A stretch of DNA of 64,000 nucleotides from Curtobacterium sp. 9128 (GTDB taxonomy: Bacteria > Actinomycetota > Actinomycetes > Actinomycetales > Microbacteriaceae). Below the pieces are notes generated by a model. It ran no database searches. It saw nothing but the letters and a program-made list of their open reading frames with translations, and had not been told where the DNA came from. Location: contig NZ_LT576451.1 of NCBI RefSeq assembly GCF_900086645.1, positions 3,348,001 to 3,412,000 on the forward strand. Reading direction: 5' to 3'. A program made the translations under genes and the position numbers. Of this stretch, positions 42,266 to 51,198 are shown in pieces; position 1 is the first letter of the stretch, and every line of letters starts with the position of its first letter.

Positions 42266-44479
42266 TCAGAGCGCGGTGAGCCGGAACGGGACGACCCGCT
42301 CCGCGGAGGTGGACGGGGCTTCCAGCCCCACCGTCTCGAGGACCCGTCCGGTGAAGACGCGCTCCCCCTCCCACCAGACGGGTGCGCGGACGCCGTCGGC
42401 GCCGCTGCCGATGAGCACCGGGTCGACGCGGTAGCGGGTGTCCGGGTCGAGGTCGCGGAAGGTGATGCGGCCGCGGAGGCTGACCTCGGGTGTCGTGAGC
42501 GACGCCAGGAAGAACATCGCCTGCTTCCGGTCGGGTGCGACCGTGCCGTAGACGTTCAGGGAGTCGTCGACCTGGTCGACGCGCACCAGGTCGCCGCCGT
42601 GCAGGAGCGCGCGGGTGTCCTTGTAGAGGGCGATCCACTCGGCGAGGTCGCGCTCCTCGGCCTTGGTCGCCTTCGACAGGTCCCACTCGATGCCGAGGTG
42701 CCCGAAGAGCGCCGTCCCCGCACGGAACGACAGGTCGTGCCAGCGCCCCGTCGTGTGGTTCACGCCACTCGCGATGTGCGAGCCGAGCAGCTCTGGCGGG
42801 AGGAGCTGCATCGTCCAGCGGTTCATCTGCTGGCGCTCCAGCGGGTCGATGCAGTCCGAGACCCAGACGCGGTCGGTGTGCTCGATGACCCCCAGGTCCA
42901 CGCGGGCCCCGCCGGACGAGCACGACTCGATCTCGAACCCGGGGAACCGGTCCTTGAGCGCGGCCATCAGCCGGTACGCGGCGAGGGTCTGCTCGTGCAC
43001 GGCCGCGCCGCCGTCACGGTGCCCGGCCTCCACCAGGTCGCGGTTGTGGTCCCACTTGACGTAGTCGACCCGGTACTCGTCGATGATCGCCGTCATCCGG
43101 TCGAGCACGTACTCGTACGCCTCGGGGATCGCGAGGTTGAGGACCTGCTGGTGCCGGGACCGGATCGGCAGGCGACCGTCGGCCTGCATGATCCACTCCG
43201 GGTGCGCACGGGCGAGGTCGCTGTCCTCGTTGATCATCTCGGGCTCGAACCACAGGCCGAACTGCATGCCGGCGGCCCGCACGTGATCGACGAGCGGGGT
43301 CAGACCGTCGGGCCACACGTCGTCGTCGACGAACCAGTCCCCGAGGCCCGCGAAGTCGTTGCGGCGGTGCCGGAACCAGCCGTCGTCGAGGACGAATCGC
43401 TCGACGCCGAGCCGGGCGGAGCGGTCCGCGAGGTCCTCGAGTCGCGCGAGGTCGTGGTCGAAGTAGACCGCCTCCCAGACGTTGATCGTCATCGGGCGGG
43501 GGCTCGTCGGGTGCTGCGGGCGGCTCCGAAGGTGGTCGTGGAACCGGCGGGCCTGGGCGTCGAGGCCGTCCGCGTAGGCGCCGTAGACCCACGGGCCCTG
43601 GTACGTCTCGCCTGTGCCGAGGCGGACCTCGCCCGGCAGCAGCAGCTCGCCGCCGCCGATGACCTGCTTGCCGTTGAACAGGCGTTCGGCGTGGTGACGG
43701 TGGTTGCCGCTCCACGCGGTGTGGACGCCCCAGACCTCGCCGCGGGCGAAGCCGAACCCGGGGACGCCGACGCTCAGGACCGTCGCGGCGTCGGCGCCGG
43801 TACGGCCCTTGCGTCCCTCGCGCTCGTGGATGCCGACGACGAGTTCGCTGCGCTGCGGGGTGCGCTCCTTGCCCCAGCGGCCGGCGAAGTCCAGGATCTC
43901 GCGGGCCCTGGTCGGGATCGGCAGGGCGACCGTGACGTCGTCCACGGTGTACGGGCGATCGTCGTCGTTCGTGTCGCCGGTGTTCGTGACTGCTGCACGG
44001 GTGCGGATCAGTCCGGTTGCGAGGAGCTCGATCTCGAGGCGGACGTCGAGGCCGGCGTGCTCGTCAGCGGCCTCGACGACGACCAGGGCCGGGCCGGCGT
44101 CGAGGCGCGCGGGCTCGTCGTCCGTGCTGGGTGTGCTCTCGTGCGCCGCGCTCGGCGCGGTCTCGTGGGCTTCGCCGATCACGTCGATGCTCGTCGTCGT
44201 GAACTTCGGCGACCAGTCATGGCCGTCCCGGTGACCACTGATGCCGGGCTTGCCCGACCACCCGGCGTGCGGTTCCGGCAGGATCGCCAGTCGGATCGGC
44301 TCGTCGACGGCGTTCGACACGACCGGCTCCCGCCCGGCCAGCACGAGAGCCTGGAGGTCCGCGGTGGACTGCTCCCCGAGGGCAGCACCCCAGTGCACCA
44401 CCGACGGCAGGCGCCCCTCGGTGCAGTCGAGCACGAGGGAGACCCCGGCGGTGGACAGGTGGACGAGGGAGTGCGTCAT
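42266..44479 (-). CDS. alpha-galactosidase (GH36)
   Basis: A 737-residue GH36 enzyme that releases terminal alpha-galactose from melibiose, raffinose and stachyose. A beta-sandwich N-terminal domain (residues 1-330) precedes the barrel. The nucleophile Asp is in VDYVKWDHNRDL near residue 478, the acid/base Asp in RVWVSDCIDPLERQQ near 541, with FEIESCSSGGARVDLG and LDDGWFRHRRNDFAGLGDW also diagnostic. No signal peptide, so it acts inside on imported sugar. Single-gene unit ended by a perfect hairpin and followed by the matching transporter operon. CAAAAGTAACG upstream of the start resembles a motif in the transporter promoter. Confidence 0.95.
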   Translation of the reverse strand: MTHSLVHLSTAGVSLVLDCTEGRLPSVVHWGAALGEQSTADLQALVLAGREPVVSNAVDEPIRLAILPEPHAGWSGKPGISGHRDGHDWSPKFTTTSIDVIGEAHETAPSAAHESTPSTDDEPARLDAGPALVVVEAADEHAGLDVRLEIELLATGLIRTRAAVTNTGDTNDDDRPYTVDDVTVALPIPTRAREILDFAGRWGKERTPQRSELVVGIHEREGRKGRTGADAATVLSVGVPGFGFARGEVWGVHTAWSGNHRHHAERLFNGKQVIGGGELLLPGEVRLGTGETYQGPWVYGAYADGLDAQARRFHDHLRSRPQHPTSPRPMTINVWEAVYFDHDLARLEDLADRSARLGVERFVLDDGWFRHRRNDFAGLGDWFVDDDVWPDGLTPLVDHVRAAGMQFGLWFEPEMINEDSDLARAHPEWIMQADGRLPIRSRHQQVLNLAIPEAYEYVLDRMTAIIDEYRVDYVKWDHNRDLVEAGHRDGGAAVHEQTLAAYRLMAALKDRFPGFEIESCSSGGARVDLGVIEHTDRVWVSDCIDPLERQQMNRWTMQLLPPELLGSHIASGVNHTTGRWHDLSFRAGTALFGHLGIEWDLSKATKAEERDLAEWIALYKDTRALLHGGDLVRVDQVDDSLNVYGTVAPDRKQAMFFLASLTTPEVSLRGRITFRDLDPDTRYRVDPVLIGSGADGVRAPVWWEGERVFTGRVLETVGLEAPSTSAERVVPFRLTAL

Positions 44480-44532
44480 CGAAGCTCCAGGTCGGCGTTA
44501 CTTTTGTCCTGCAAGTATGTCAGAGGGACTCG

Positions 44533-45516
44533 TCAGAACCAGCGCTTCACCTTGAAGACGACGAAGAGGATCGCGGCGAAGGCCACCATCGCGATGATCG
44601 ACAGCGGGTACCCCCACGTCCACGAGAGCTCGGGCATGTGCGTGAAGTTCATGCCGTAGATGGCCGCGATGAGGGTCGGCGCGAAGAGGATGGCCGCCCA
44701 GCCGGAGATCTTCTTCGTGTCGTCGTTCTGCTTCTGCGCCGCCAGGGTGGCATCGACCGTCAGCGCGTTCTGCAGGAGCTGTCGGAAGGTGTCGATGCGC
44801 TCGATGGTCCGGATGGCGTGGTCGAGGACGTCGCGGAATCGTCGCTGCATCTCGACCGGCAGGTGGTACTTCTCGGCGCCGCGGTGGATGTTCTCGATCA
44901 TGTGGACCAGCGGACGCGCTGCCCGCTGGAAGTCGACCACCTCGCCGAAGAGCTCGTAGATGCGTCGGGAGACCCCGGGGACACCGGCGAAGAGCTGGTC
45001 CTCGATCTGGTTGATGTCCTCCTCGAGCCCTTCGATCACCGGGATGTAGTCGTCCACGATCGAGTCCATCAGTGCCCAGAGCTGCGCCTGCGGTCCCGCC
45101 GTGACGAGTCCGGGCTTGCCGCTCATCCGCTGCAGCGCCCGCGGCACGACGTTCCGGCCACGTGGATCGGCCTTCACGACGGCCAGGAAGAACTGCTCGC
45201 CGACGAACGCGTGCACCTCGCCGAACTCGACCTCCTCCAGCTGGTCGTTGTAGAGCGCGGGCTTCAGCACCGCGAAGAGCGTCGAGCCGTACCGCTCGAG
45301 CTTCGGCCGCTGGTGCCCCTCGGCGGAGTCCTCCACCGCGAGCTCGTGCAGACCGAGCGCCACCGCGACGTCCCCGAGCTCCTCGGCGTCGGGTTGGTAC
45401 AGGACGATGCAGGCGCTGGCGTCCTGGTCCTCCATCATGCGGAAGGAGTCGTCGAGCGTCGGACTCGCGATCGGTGCGATGCGGTCGATGTAGGCGGTGT
45501 TGAGCTCGACGGTCAC
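44533..45516 (-). CDS. corA: CorA family magnesium/cobalt transporter
   Basis: A 327-residue CorA channel: a large cytosolic N-terminal alpha/beta and funnel domain (GEVHAFVGEQFFLAVVKADP, ALMDSIVDDYIPVIEGLEEDI), then two C-terminal transmembrane helices flanking the selectivity signature YGMNFTHMPEL near residue 290. The cytosolic tail FKVKRWF is basic. Forms a pentameric inner-membrane channel for Mg2+ (or Co2+/Ni2+). GTG start. It is a single gene 53 nt upstream of the alpha-galactosidase start. Confidence 0.94.
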   Translation of the reverse strand: MTVELNTAYIDRIAPIASPTLDDSFRMMEDQDASACIVLYQPDAEELGDVAVALGLHELAVEDSAEGHQRPKLERYGSTLFAVLKPALYNDQLEEVEFGEVHAFVGEQFFLAVVKADPRGRNVVPRALQRMSGKPGLVTAGPQAQLWALMDSIVDDYIPVIEGLEEDINQIEDQLFAGVPGVSRRIYELFGEVVDFQRAARPLVHMIENIHRGAEKYHLPVEMQRRFRDVLDHAIRTIERIDTFRQLLQNALTVDATLAAQKQNDDTKKISGWAAILFAPTLIAAIYGMNFTHMPELSWTWGYPLSIIAMVAFAAILFVVFKVKRWF

Positions 45517-45622
45517 GTGCCCAACCTACGCACGTCCCCCATCCGCTGAACGGCGCCTGCGCACCGCGGCGTGGCGACCGCCTACCGTGCAGGTCATCAG
45601 CATGCTGACGAAAGGATGAGTC

Positions 45623-46423
45623 ATGCGGTGGTTCCGGAAGATCGTGATCGCGGCGAGCGCCGTCGTCGCCGTGGTCGGCTCGTTCATCGGGTCGGGCGCG
45701 GCAGGTGGCACGCCGATCCAGGACGCCGCGGGCGGGGCGTTGTCGGCCTCGTCGACGGCCATCGCGCCGGCCGGGCCCGCGTTCGGTATCTGGAGCGTCA
45801 TCTACGTGGGGCTCATCGCCTTCGCCGTCTGGCAGTTCCTGCCCCGCCGTGGCGACGAGGCACGGCACGACCGTCTCGCGGTGCCCGCGACGCTGTCCCT
45901 GCTGCTCAACGCCGCCTGGATCCTGTCCGTGCAGTTCGGGCTGCTCTGGCTGAGCGAGCCGATCATCGTCGCCCTGCTCGCGGTGCTCGCGTGGACGTTC
46001 GTGATCCTGCGGCGCACGCGGCCGTCCGGCACGGTCGAGGCGATCGTCACCGACGGCACGTTCGGGCTCTACCTCGGCTGGGTGTGCGTCGCGACCGCGG
46101 CGAACACGGCAGCGGTGCTGACGGCCGCCGGCTTCCGGGGCTTCGGGCTGTCGCAGGACGTCTGGGGTGTCGTTGTGGCACTCGTCGCCGGGGCGGTCGG
46201 GGTCCTGCTGGCCGTGAGCGGCCGCGGGCGCCTTGCTCCGACGGTCTCGCTGGGGTGGGGCCTGGCGTGGGTCGCGGTCGCACGACTCGACGGCCCGCTG
46301 GTGTCGGTGCCCACGGCGGTCGCTGCGCTCGTCGCCGTCGTCGTCGTCGTCGCCGTGGTGGTCACCCTCGCGGTGCGGACCCGCGCGGGCTGGTCCGCCG
46401 CCCGGGCCGCGCGCGCCGCGTAG
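45623..46423 (+). CDS. TspO/MBR-like (tryptophan-rich sensory) membrane protein
   Basis: A 266-residue membrane protein with about seven hydrophobic segments. The stretch APAGPAFGIWSVIYVGLIAF followed by AVWQFLP matches the first conserved helix region of TspO/MBR-type proteins, and LNAAWILSVQFGLLWLSEP the later Trp-rich region. Typical TspO is about 160 residues with five helices; this is the longer actinobacterial form with two extra C-terminal helices. Ligand (porphyrin or other) unknown. ATG start after GAAAGGATGA. A family C hairpin separates it from the convergent alanine dehydrogenase. Confidence 0.7.
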   Translation: MRWFRKIVIAASAVVAVVGSFIGSGAAGGTPIQDAAGGALSASSTAIAPAGPAFGIWSVIYVGLIAFAVWQFLPRRGDEARHDRLAVPATLSLLLNAAWILSVQFGLLWLSEPIIVALLAVLAWTFVILRRTRPSGTVEAIVTDGTFGLYLGWVCVATAANTAAVLTAAGFRGFGLSQDVWGVVVALVAGAVGVLLAVSGRGRLAPTVSLGWGLAWVAVARLDGPLVSVPTAVAALVAVVVVVAVVVTLAVRTRAGWSAARAARAA

Positions 46424-46480
46424 CCCGCGGCCGCCGCCGTGCCGCTGGCGACATCGTGCCGCCAGGCAGCCCGCTCCCTA

Positions 46481-46535
46481 CCGCGAAAGCGACAGTTTCC
46501 CGCCGGAGTTCGGCGGGGAACTGTCGCTTTCGCGG
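46481..46535. terminator. repeat family C hairpin, copy 2
   Basis: A 25-bp near-perfect stem (from CCGCGAAAGCGACAGTT on one side to ACTGTCGCTTTCGCGG on the other, GGCGGG paired in the middle) with a five-nt loop GAGTT, between convergent TspO-like and ald genes. The outer 16 nt on each side are identical to the copy at 34.85 kb. Likely a two-way terminator. Confidence 0.75.
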
Positions 46536-46584
46536 AAGGGGGAGAGGGCACCCGACGCCCGACACCGGGCGCGCCGCAGCCGCG

Positions 46585-47685
46585 TCAGGCGGCGGACGCG
46601 ACCAGGCCGTGGGCAGCGGCCACGGCCTCGTTCGTGACGCGGCCGGCGTGCACGTTCAGGCCCTTCGCCAGGGCAGCGTCGGACTCGAGCGCCGCCTCCC
46701 ACCCCTGGTTCGCGATCGCCAGGGCGTAGGGCAGCGTCGCGTTCGTCAGGGCGATCGTCGACGTGCGCGGGACGGCACCCGGCATGTTCGCCACGCAGTA
46801 GTAGACCGCGTCGTGCACGCGGAACGTCGGGTCGTCGTGCGTCGTCGGGTGCGAGCCCTCGAAGCAGCCGCCCTGGTCGATCGCGATGTCGACGAGCACC
46901 GATCCCGGGCGCATGTCCGCGACCATGGCGTCGGTCACGAGCTTCGGCGCCGAGGCCCCGGGGATGAGCACCGACCCGATGACGAGGTCCGCGTCCTGCA
47001 GCGCCGTCGCGATCGCGTGGGTCGACGAGCGGAGCGTCGTGATGCGTCCGTCGAACCGGGCGTCGAGCGCACGGAGTCGCGGCAGGCTGATGTCGAACAC
47101 GGTGACGTCCGCACCCATCCCGAGGGCGATCGTCGCCGCGTGCTCGCCGGCGACGCCGCCGCCGATCACCACGACGCGGCCCTTCGGTGTGCCGGGGACG
47201 CCACCGAGGAGCAGCCCACGGCCGCCGTTCGCCGCCATCAGGTGGTTCGCGCCGACCTGGGCGGACAGCCGTCCGGCGATCTCCGACATCGGGGACAGCA
47301 GCGGCAGCGACCGGTCGGGTAGCTGCACGGTCTCGTACGCGATGGCCGTCGCACCGGAAGCCACGAGGGCATCGGTGAGCGGCCGGTCAGCGGCGAGGTG
47401 CAGGTAGGTGAAGAGCACCTGGCCGGGTCGGATCGACGGGTACTCGGACGCGACGGGCTCCTTGACCTTCAGCACCAGCTCGGCCCGCGCCCACACGTCG
47501 TCGGCGGTGGGGACAATCGTCGCACCGGCGGCGGCGTACTCGTCGTCCGGGAACGACGACCCGGTTCCGGCTCCGGCCTGCACGAGGACCTCGTGCCCGT
47601 GCATCGTGAGTTCGGCGACGCCGGCCGGGGTTGCGGCGACACGGAACTCGTTGTTCTTGATCTCGGTGGGGACGCCGATCAGCAT
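46585..47685 (-). CDS. ald: alanine dehydrogenase
   Basis: A 366-residue NAD-dependent L-alanine dehydrogenase that interconverts alanine with pyruvate and ammonia. Seen: IGVPTEIKNNEFRVAATP at the start (substrate Arg), VKVKEP with the catalytic lysine (VLKVKEPVASEY), FTYLHLAADRPL with the catalytic His, NAD motif VVVIGGGVAGEHAATIALG near residue 170, and HDAVYYCVANMPGAVPRTST. AAGGAG seven nt before ATG marks the start. It follows the GlcD-type gene on the same strand across a hairpin and probably has its own promoter. Confidence 0.95.
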   Translation of the reverse strand: MLIGVPTEIKNNEFRVAATPAGVAELTMHGHEVLVQAGAGTGSSFPDDEYAAAGATIVPTADDVWARAELVLKVKEPVASEYPSIRPGQVLFTYLHLAADRPLTDALVASGATAIAYETVQLPDRSLPLLSPMSEIAGRLSAQVGANHLMAANGGRGLLLGGVPGTPKGRVVVIGGGVAGEHAATIALGMGADVTVFDISLPRLRALDARFDGRITTLRSSTHAIATALQDADLVIGSVLIPGASAPKLVTDAMVADMRPGSVLVDIAIDQGGCFEGSHPTTHDDPTFRVHDAVYYCVANMPGAVPRTSTIALTNATLPYALAIANQGWEAALESDAALAKGLNVHAGRVTNEAVAAAHGLVASAA

Positions 47686-47782
47686 GGCGGACTCCTTCGT
47701 GGGCGACGTGGCTCGGTCGCCCACCATCCAGCCACTCGCGCGTGTCCGTCGTGTTACAGCCGAACATCCGAAAGGTCAGGAC

Positions 47783-47804
47783 CGAATCCGTGTCACGGAA
47801 TTCG
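47783..47804 (-). terminator. hairpin after GlcD-type gene
   Basis: CGAATCCG-N5-CGGAATTCG can pair with one bulged base, four nt beyond the GlcD-type stop codon on the minus strand. A moderate terminator candidate; the 122-nt gap otherwise shows no clear promoter for ald. Confidence 0.4.
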
Positions 47805-47807
47805 GCG

Positions 47808-49196
47808 TCAGAACACCTTGCCCGGGTTGAGGATCCCGTTCGGATCGAACACGCGTCGGATCCCCCGCTGCAGCGTCACCATGTCGTCGCCGAGCTCGTC
47901 CCCGATCCACCGTCGCTTCAGGACGCCGACCCCGTGTTCGCCGGTCAACGTGCCGCCGAGCTCGATCGCCGCTCGGAACAGCGCATCGGCGGCGTCCCAG
48001 ACGTGCTGCGGGACCTCGTCGCCGTCGAACACGAAGTTCGGGTGCAGGTTGCCGTCCCCGGCGTGGGCGACGGTCGGGATCGCGACGCCGTGCTCGTGGC
48101 CGATCGCCGCCACCCGGTCGAACATGTCCGCGAGTCGGCTGCGCGGGACCGCGACGTCCTCGATGAGCACCTGGCCGCGCGCTTCCATGGCCGGGTGGAA
48201 CGACCGGCGGATGGTCAGCAGGCGCTCGCGTTCGTCGCCGTCGGCCGCCCGACGGACGGTTCCGCCGGCGGCCTGGAGGACCGGCTCGGCTCCGCGCGCC
48301 GCTTCCGCTCCGCCCACGCCGTCGAACTCGACGAGCAGGAACGCCCCGCCTGCGGGAACCGCTCCCACGGACTCGGCGATCACATCCGGTCCCAGGTAGG
48401 CCGCGATCCCGGCGAGCGCTGCGGCATCGAGCAGTTCGACGGTCGACGGCCGTTCCGGCCCGTGCACGACGTCGGCTGCTGCGGCGGCCGCTGCTCGGAC
48501 GTCCGGGAAGACCGCACCGAGCGTCGCGGGCTCCCCCGACGGCACCGGGACGAGCCGGACGGTCGCCCCGACGATCACCCCGAGGGTGCCCTCGGAGCCG
48601 ACCATGAGCGCGGTGAGGTCGAGGCCGGTGACGCCCTTCACGGTGCGGTGTCCGGTGGAGACCAGGCGCCCGTCCGCGAGCACGACATCGAGGCCGAGGA
48701 CGGCCTCGCGCGTCACCCCGTACTTCACGCACCGGAGGCCCCCGGCGTTCGTGGCGATGTTCCCGCCGATGCTCGAGATCGCCGCGCTTGCGGGGTCGGG
48801 CGCGAACCGGAGTCCGAGTGGCAGCACCGCGGCGTTCAGGGCACCGTTCAGCACGCCCGGCTCCACGACCGCGAGCTCGTCCTCTGCCGAGACCTCGACG
48901 ATGCGGTCCATCAGCGCGACGCTCAGCACCACCGACCCGTCCGTGCCGTTCGCCCCACCGGCGAGCCCGGTTCCTGCGCCTCGAGGGACGACGCCCACCC
49001 CGAGCTCGTTGCACGTGCGGAGCGTCGCCTGCACGTGGGCGACGGTGCGCGCCTCGACGAGTGCTGCCGGGCGTCCGGTCGCGACCCAGCCGGACTTGTC
49101 GGTCCGCGTGGCGTCGAGTGCGTCGGCGTCGTCCCGCACGATCAGCCCGTCCGGGTCGTCGAGGGCGGAACGGAGTCGGGCGACGACGGTGTCCAT
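47808..49196 (-). CDS. FAD-linked oxidase, GlcD/D-lactate dehydrogenase type
   Basis: A 462-residue flavoprotein with an N-terminal PCMH FAD-binding domain (VGVVPRGAGTGLAGGAN near residue 70, DPASAAISSIGGNIATNAGG near 135, VKGVTGLDLTALMVGSEGT near 190) and a C-terminal FAD-oxidase domain ending AHAGDGNLHPNF, GTLTGEHGVG and FDPNGILNPGKVF. It oxidises a 2-hydroxy acid such as glycolate or D-lactate. Partner subunits GlcE/GlcF are absent, as in single-subunit D-lactate dehydrogenases. ATG start. The AraC-family gene lies 34 nt upstream on the same strand and may control it. Confidence 0.9.
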   Translation of the reverse strand: MDTVVARLRSALDDPDGLIVRDDADALDATRTDKSGWVATGRPAALVEARTVAHVQATLRTCNELGVGVVPRGAGTGLAGGANGTDGSVVLSVALMDRIVEVSAEDELAVVEPGVLNGALNAAVLPLGLRFAPDPASAAISSIGGNIATNAGGLRCVKYGVTREAVLGLDVVLADGRLVSTGHRTVKGVTGLDLTALMVGSEGTLGVIVGATVRLVPVPSGEPATLGAVFPDVRAAAAAAADVVHGPERPSTVELLDAAALAGIAAYLGPDVIAESVGAVPAGGAFLLVEFDGVGGAEAARGAEPVLQAAGGTVRRAADGDERERLLTIRRSFHPAMEARGQVLIEDVAVPRSRLADMFDRVAAIGHEHGVAIPTVAHAGDGNLHPNFVFDGDEVPQHVWDAADALFRAAIELGGTLTGEHGVGVLKRRWIGDELGDDMVTLQRGIRRVFDPNGILNPGKVF

Positions 49197-49230
49197 GCGG
49201 GCAACGGTACCGAGTCGAGCCGCGGCGCCG

Positions 49231-50184
49231 TCAGCCGCGACTGCGGAGCGACTCGCTCGGGAGTTCCCCGAAGCGAGCCCGGTACGCGGCGGAGAACCGG
49301 CCGAGGTGGCCGAAGCCCCACGACCTGGCGATCTCGGCGACCGAGAGCTCGTCGCGGTCGGCGCGACGCAGGTCGTTGTGCGCGCCTTCGAGTCGGACTT
49401 CCCGGAGGAGCTCCCCCGGGGTCTGGTCGAGGTGACGACGCAGGGACTGCTGCAGCCCACGCGGGCTGAGCCCGGCTGCGTCGGCGATCTCCGAGGTGCC
49501 GATGGGTTCGTTGGCGTGCGCGTGGACGTACTCGAGCGCACGGCGGAGTCGCTCGTGCTCCGGACCGTTGCCGGCGACCGTCGCCCGCCAGCTCGCGCGC
49601 TGGGGGAACGCCCGCAGCGCCGCGACCGAGAACGCCTCGGCGATGTCCCGCCGGGCGACGTCGTCGAGGTCCTGCTCCATGTCGAGCCAGGTCGACGAGT
49701 GCTGCTGCACGGTCGACCGCCACAGCCGCATGCCCTCTGCCGTCGGCGCACGGAGCGGCTCGAACGTGAACGCCGGGTCGCCGGTCAGAGCGGTGACGAA
49801 TGCCCGGTCGAGGTGCACCATGCTCAGTGCGATGTCCCGCTGGTGGAGTTCGTACGCGGTCTCCACGGGCAGGACCACCGGGACCCCTGGTTCCAGGTCG
49901 AGGCTCTCGCCGCCGGTCGTCATCGTGCTCGTGCCACCGCGGACCCACGCGACGATGAACTCGTCCGCGACGAAGCTCTCGCACCGCAGGTCGACGCCGA
50001 ACCGTGTCGTCCGCAGGGACATCCGCTCGTCCCCCACGCCGGCGAAGTCCCACTTGGTCTTCGGCGACGTGCGACGGACCGTCGGTGTGCGGAGGTCGTA
50101 GTCGACCGAGAAGAACGCGATCGCGTCGTCGACGTCGGTGCCGGCGAGCCGCCGGAACCACCGAGAACTCTGGCGATCATCCAT
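49231..50184 (-). CDS. AraC family transcriptional regulator
   Basis: A 317-residue regulator. Residues about 20-200 form an AraC_binding_2-type sensor domain; the C-terminal 100 residues have two helix-turn-helix units (GTSEIADAAGLSPRGLQQSLR and LSVAEIARSWGFGHLGRFSAA) with YRARFGELPSESLR, the AraC signature end. The ATG at 50184 is preferred over a start at 50214 that would overlap the next gene's region. It is adjacent to the GlcD-type oxidase gene, which may be its target. Ligand unknown. Confidence 0.92.
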   Translation of the reverse strand: MDDRQSSRWFRRLAGTDVDDAIAFFSVDYDLRTPTVRRTSPKTKWDFAGVGDERMSLRTTRFGVDLRCESFVADEFIVAWVRGGTSTMTTGGESLDLEPGVPVVLPVETAYELHQRDIALSMVHLDRAFVTALTGDPAFTFEPLRAPTAEGMRLWRSTVQQHSSTWLDMEQDLDDVARRDIAEAFSVAALRAFPQRASWRATVAGNGPEHERLRRALEYVHAHANEPIGTSEIADAAGLSPRGLQQSLRRHLDQTPGELLREVRLEGAHNDLRRADRDELSVAEIARSWGFGHLGRFSAAYRARFGELPSESLRSRG

Positions 50185-50224
50185 GGTGTGGACGCTACGC
50201 CGGACCACCGACATCGGCGGATCG

Positions 50225-51187
50225 TCAGGGTTGCAGGATGGCCTGCCCGATGCTCTCGTCGAGGATCAGGTCGGTGATCAGCCCGGCCGCGAGGGCGCCC
50301 TTGAGCGATGCCGCCTTGCCGCGCCCCGCCACCACGCAGATGCGCCGGGGAGCCCGTTTGATGGTGTCGAGGTCGGGGCCGCCGGCGCGGGCGTTCACCC
50401 CGATGTCCCGCCACGACCCGTCCGCGCGGTAGAACACGGTCGAGACGTCCCCGACGACCTTCGCCTTCGCCAGTTCCTCGCGGTCGGCCGGGTCGAGGTA
50501 CCCGCCGGAGTACACGTGCGACGGGACTGGCGCCTGCGGAGCGCCGACGCCGAACACGACGACGTCCATCCGCTCGTGCAGGTCGAGCACGCGCCGGATC
50601 GAGCGCTCGCGGAACAGGGCCTCCTTCGTCGCCGGGTCGTCGAAGAACGCCGGGACGGGGAACTGCTGCACGAGCGCGCCGTAGGCCTCACCGAAGCGCC
50701 GGAGGATCTCGGACGCGTAGACGATGCCGGTGGTGCGGGTGTTCGCCGCGCCGTTCACCTGCACGACAGTGGAGCCGTGCGTGGTCTTCGGCACGAGGTA
50801 CCGGCTGACGGCGCTCACCGTCGAGCCCCACGACAGCCCGATCACCATGTTCGACTCGATGTACTGCGTCAGGATCCGCGCGGCGGACAGCGCCACCCGC
50901 TCGAGCCGGTCCACGTCGCTCGTGTGGTCGGGCACCGGGACCACGTGCGCGTGCACCCCGAACCGTGCACGGATGTTCCGGCTCAGCGCGGCGGCCTGGT
51001 CGAGTGGCGACCGGATCTGGATGTCGACGAGCCCGGTGTCCCTGGCGTGCTTCAGCAACCGGGACACCGACGAGCGGGACGTGCCGAGTTCGTCGGCGAT
51101 GGCGTCCATCGTCAGGTCCTGCAGGTAGTACAGGTGTGCGGCGCGCAGCGCCTGCTGGGTGCGCATCGGTTGGGCGGCATCGCTCAT
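50225..51187 (-). CDS. SorC/DeoR-type sugar-binding regulator next to glpD
   Basis: A 320-residue regulator with an N-terminal helix-turn-helix (DLTMDAIADELGTSRSSVSR near residues 24-43) and a C-terminal sugar-binding domain of the SorC type (NMVIGLSWGSTVSAVSRYL, VVVFGVGAPQAPVPS, DVSTVFYRADGSW). It probably binds a phosphorylated sugar or glycerol-type metabolite. Divergent from glpD; two perfect TGCACG-NN-CGTGCA palindromes in the gap, one 12 nt from its own start, point to control of itself and glpD. An in-frame ATG four codons earlier (51199) is an alternative start, but overlaps the palindrome. Confidence 0.9.
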   Translation of the reverse strand: MSDAAQPMRTQQALRAAHLYYLQDLTMDAIADELGTSRSSVSRLLKHARDTGLVDIQIRSPLDQAAALSRNIRARFGVHAHVVPVPDHTSDVDRLERVALSAARILTQYIESNMVIGLSWGSTVSAVSRYLVPKTTHGSTVVQVNGAANTRTTGIVYASEILRRFGEAYGALVQQFPVPAFFDDPATKEALFRERSIRRVLDLHERMDVVVFGVGAPQAPVPSHVYSGGYLDPADREELAKAKVVGDVSTVFYRADGSWRDIGVNARAGGPDLDTIKRAPRRICVVAGRGKAASLKGALAAGLITDLILDESIGQAILQP

Positions 51188-51198
51188 GGAGCCAACCA

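Noticed and set aside
46069-46551. Minus-strand frame across the TspO-like gene and family C hairpin
   Set aside because: Ser/Arg/Ala-rich shadow text without motif; the hairpin symmetry explains its open frame.
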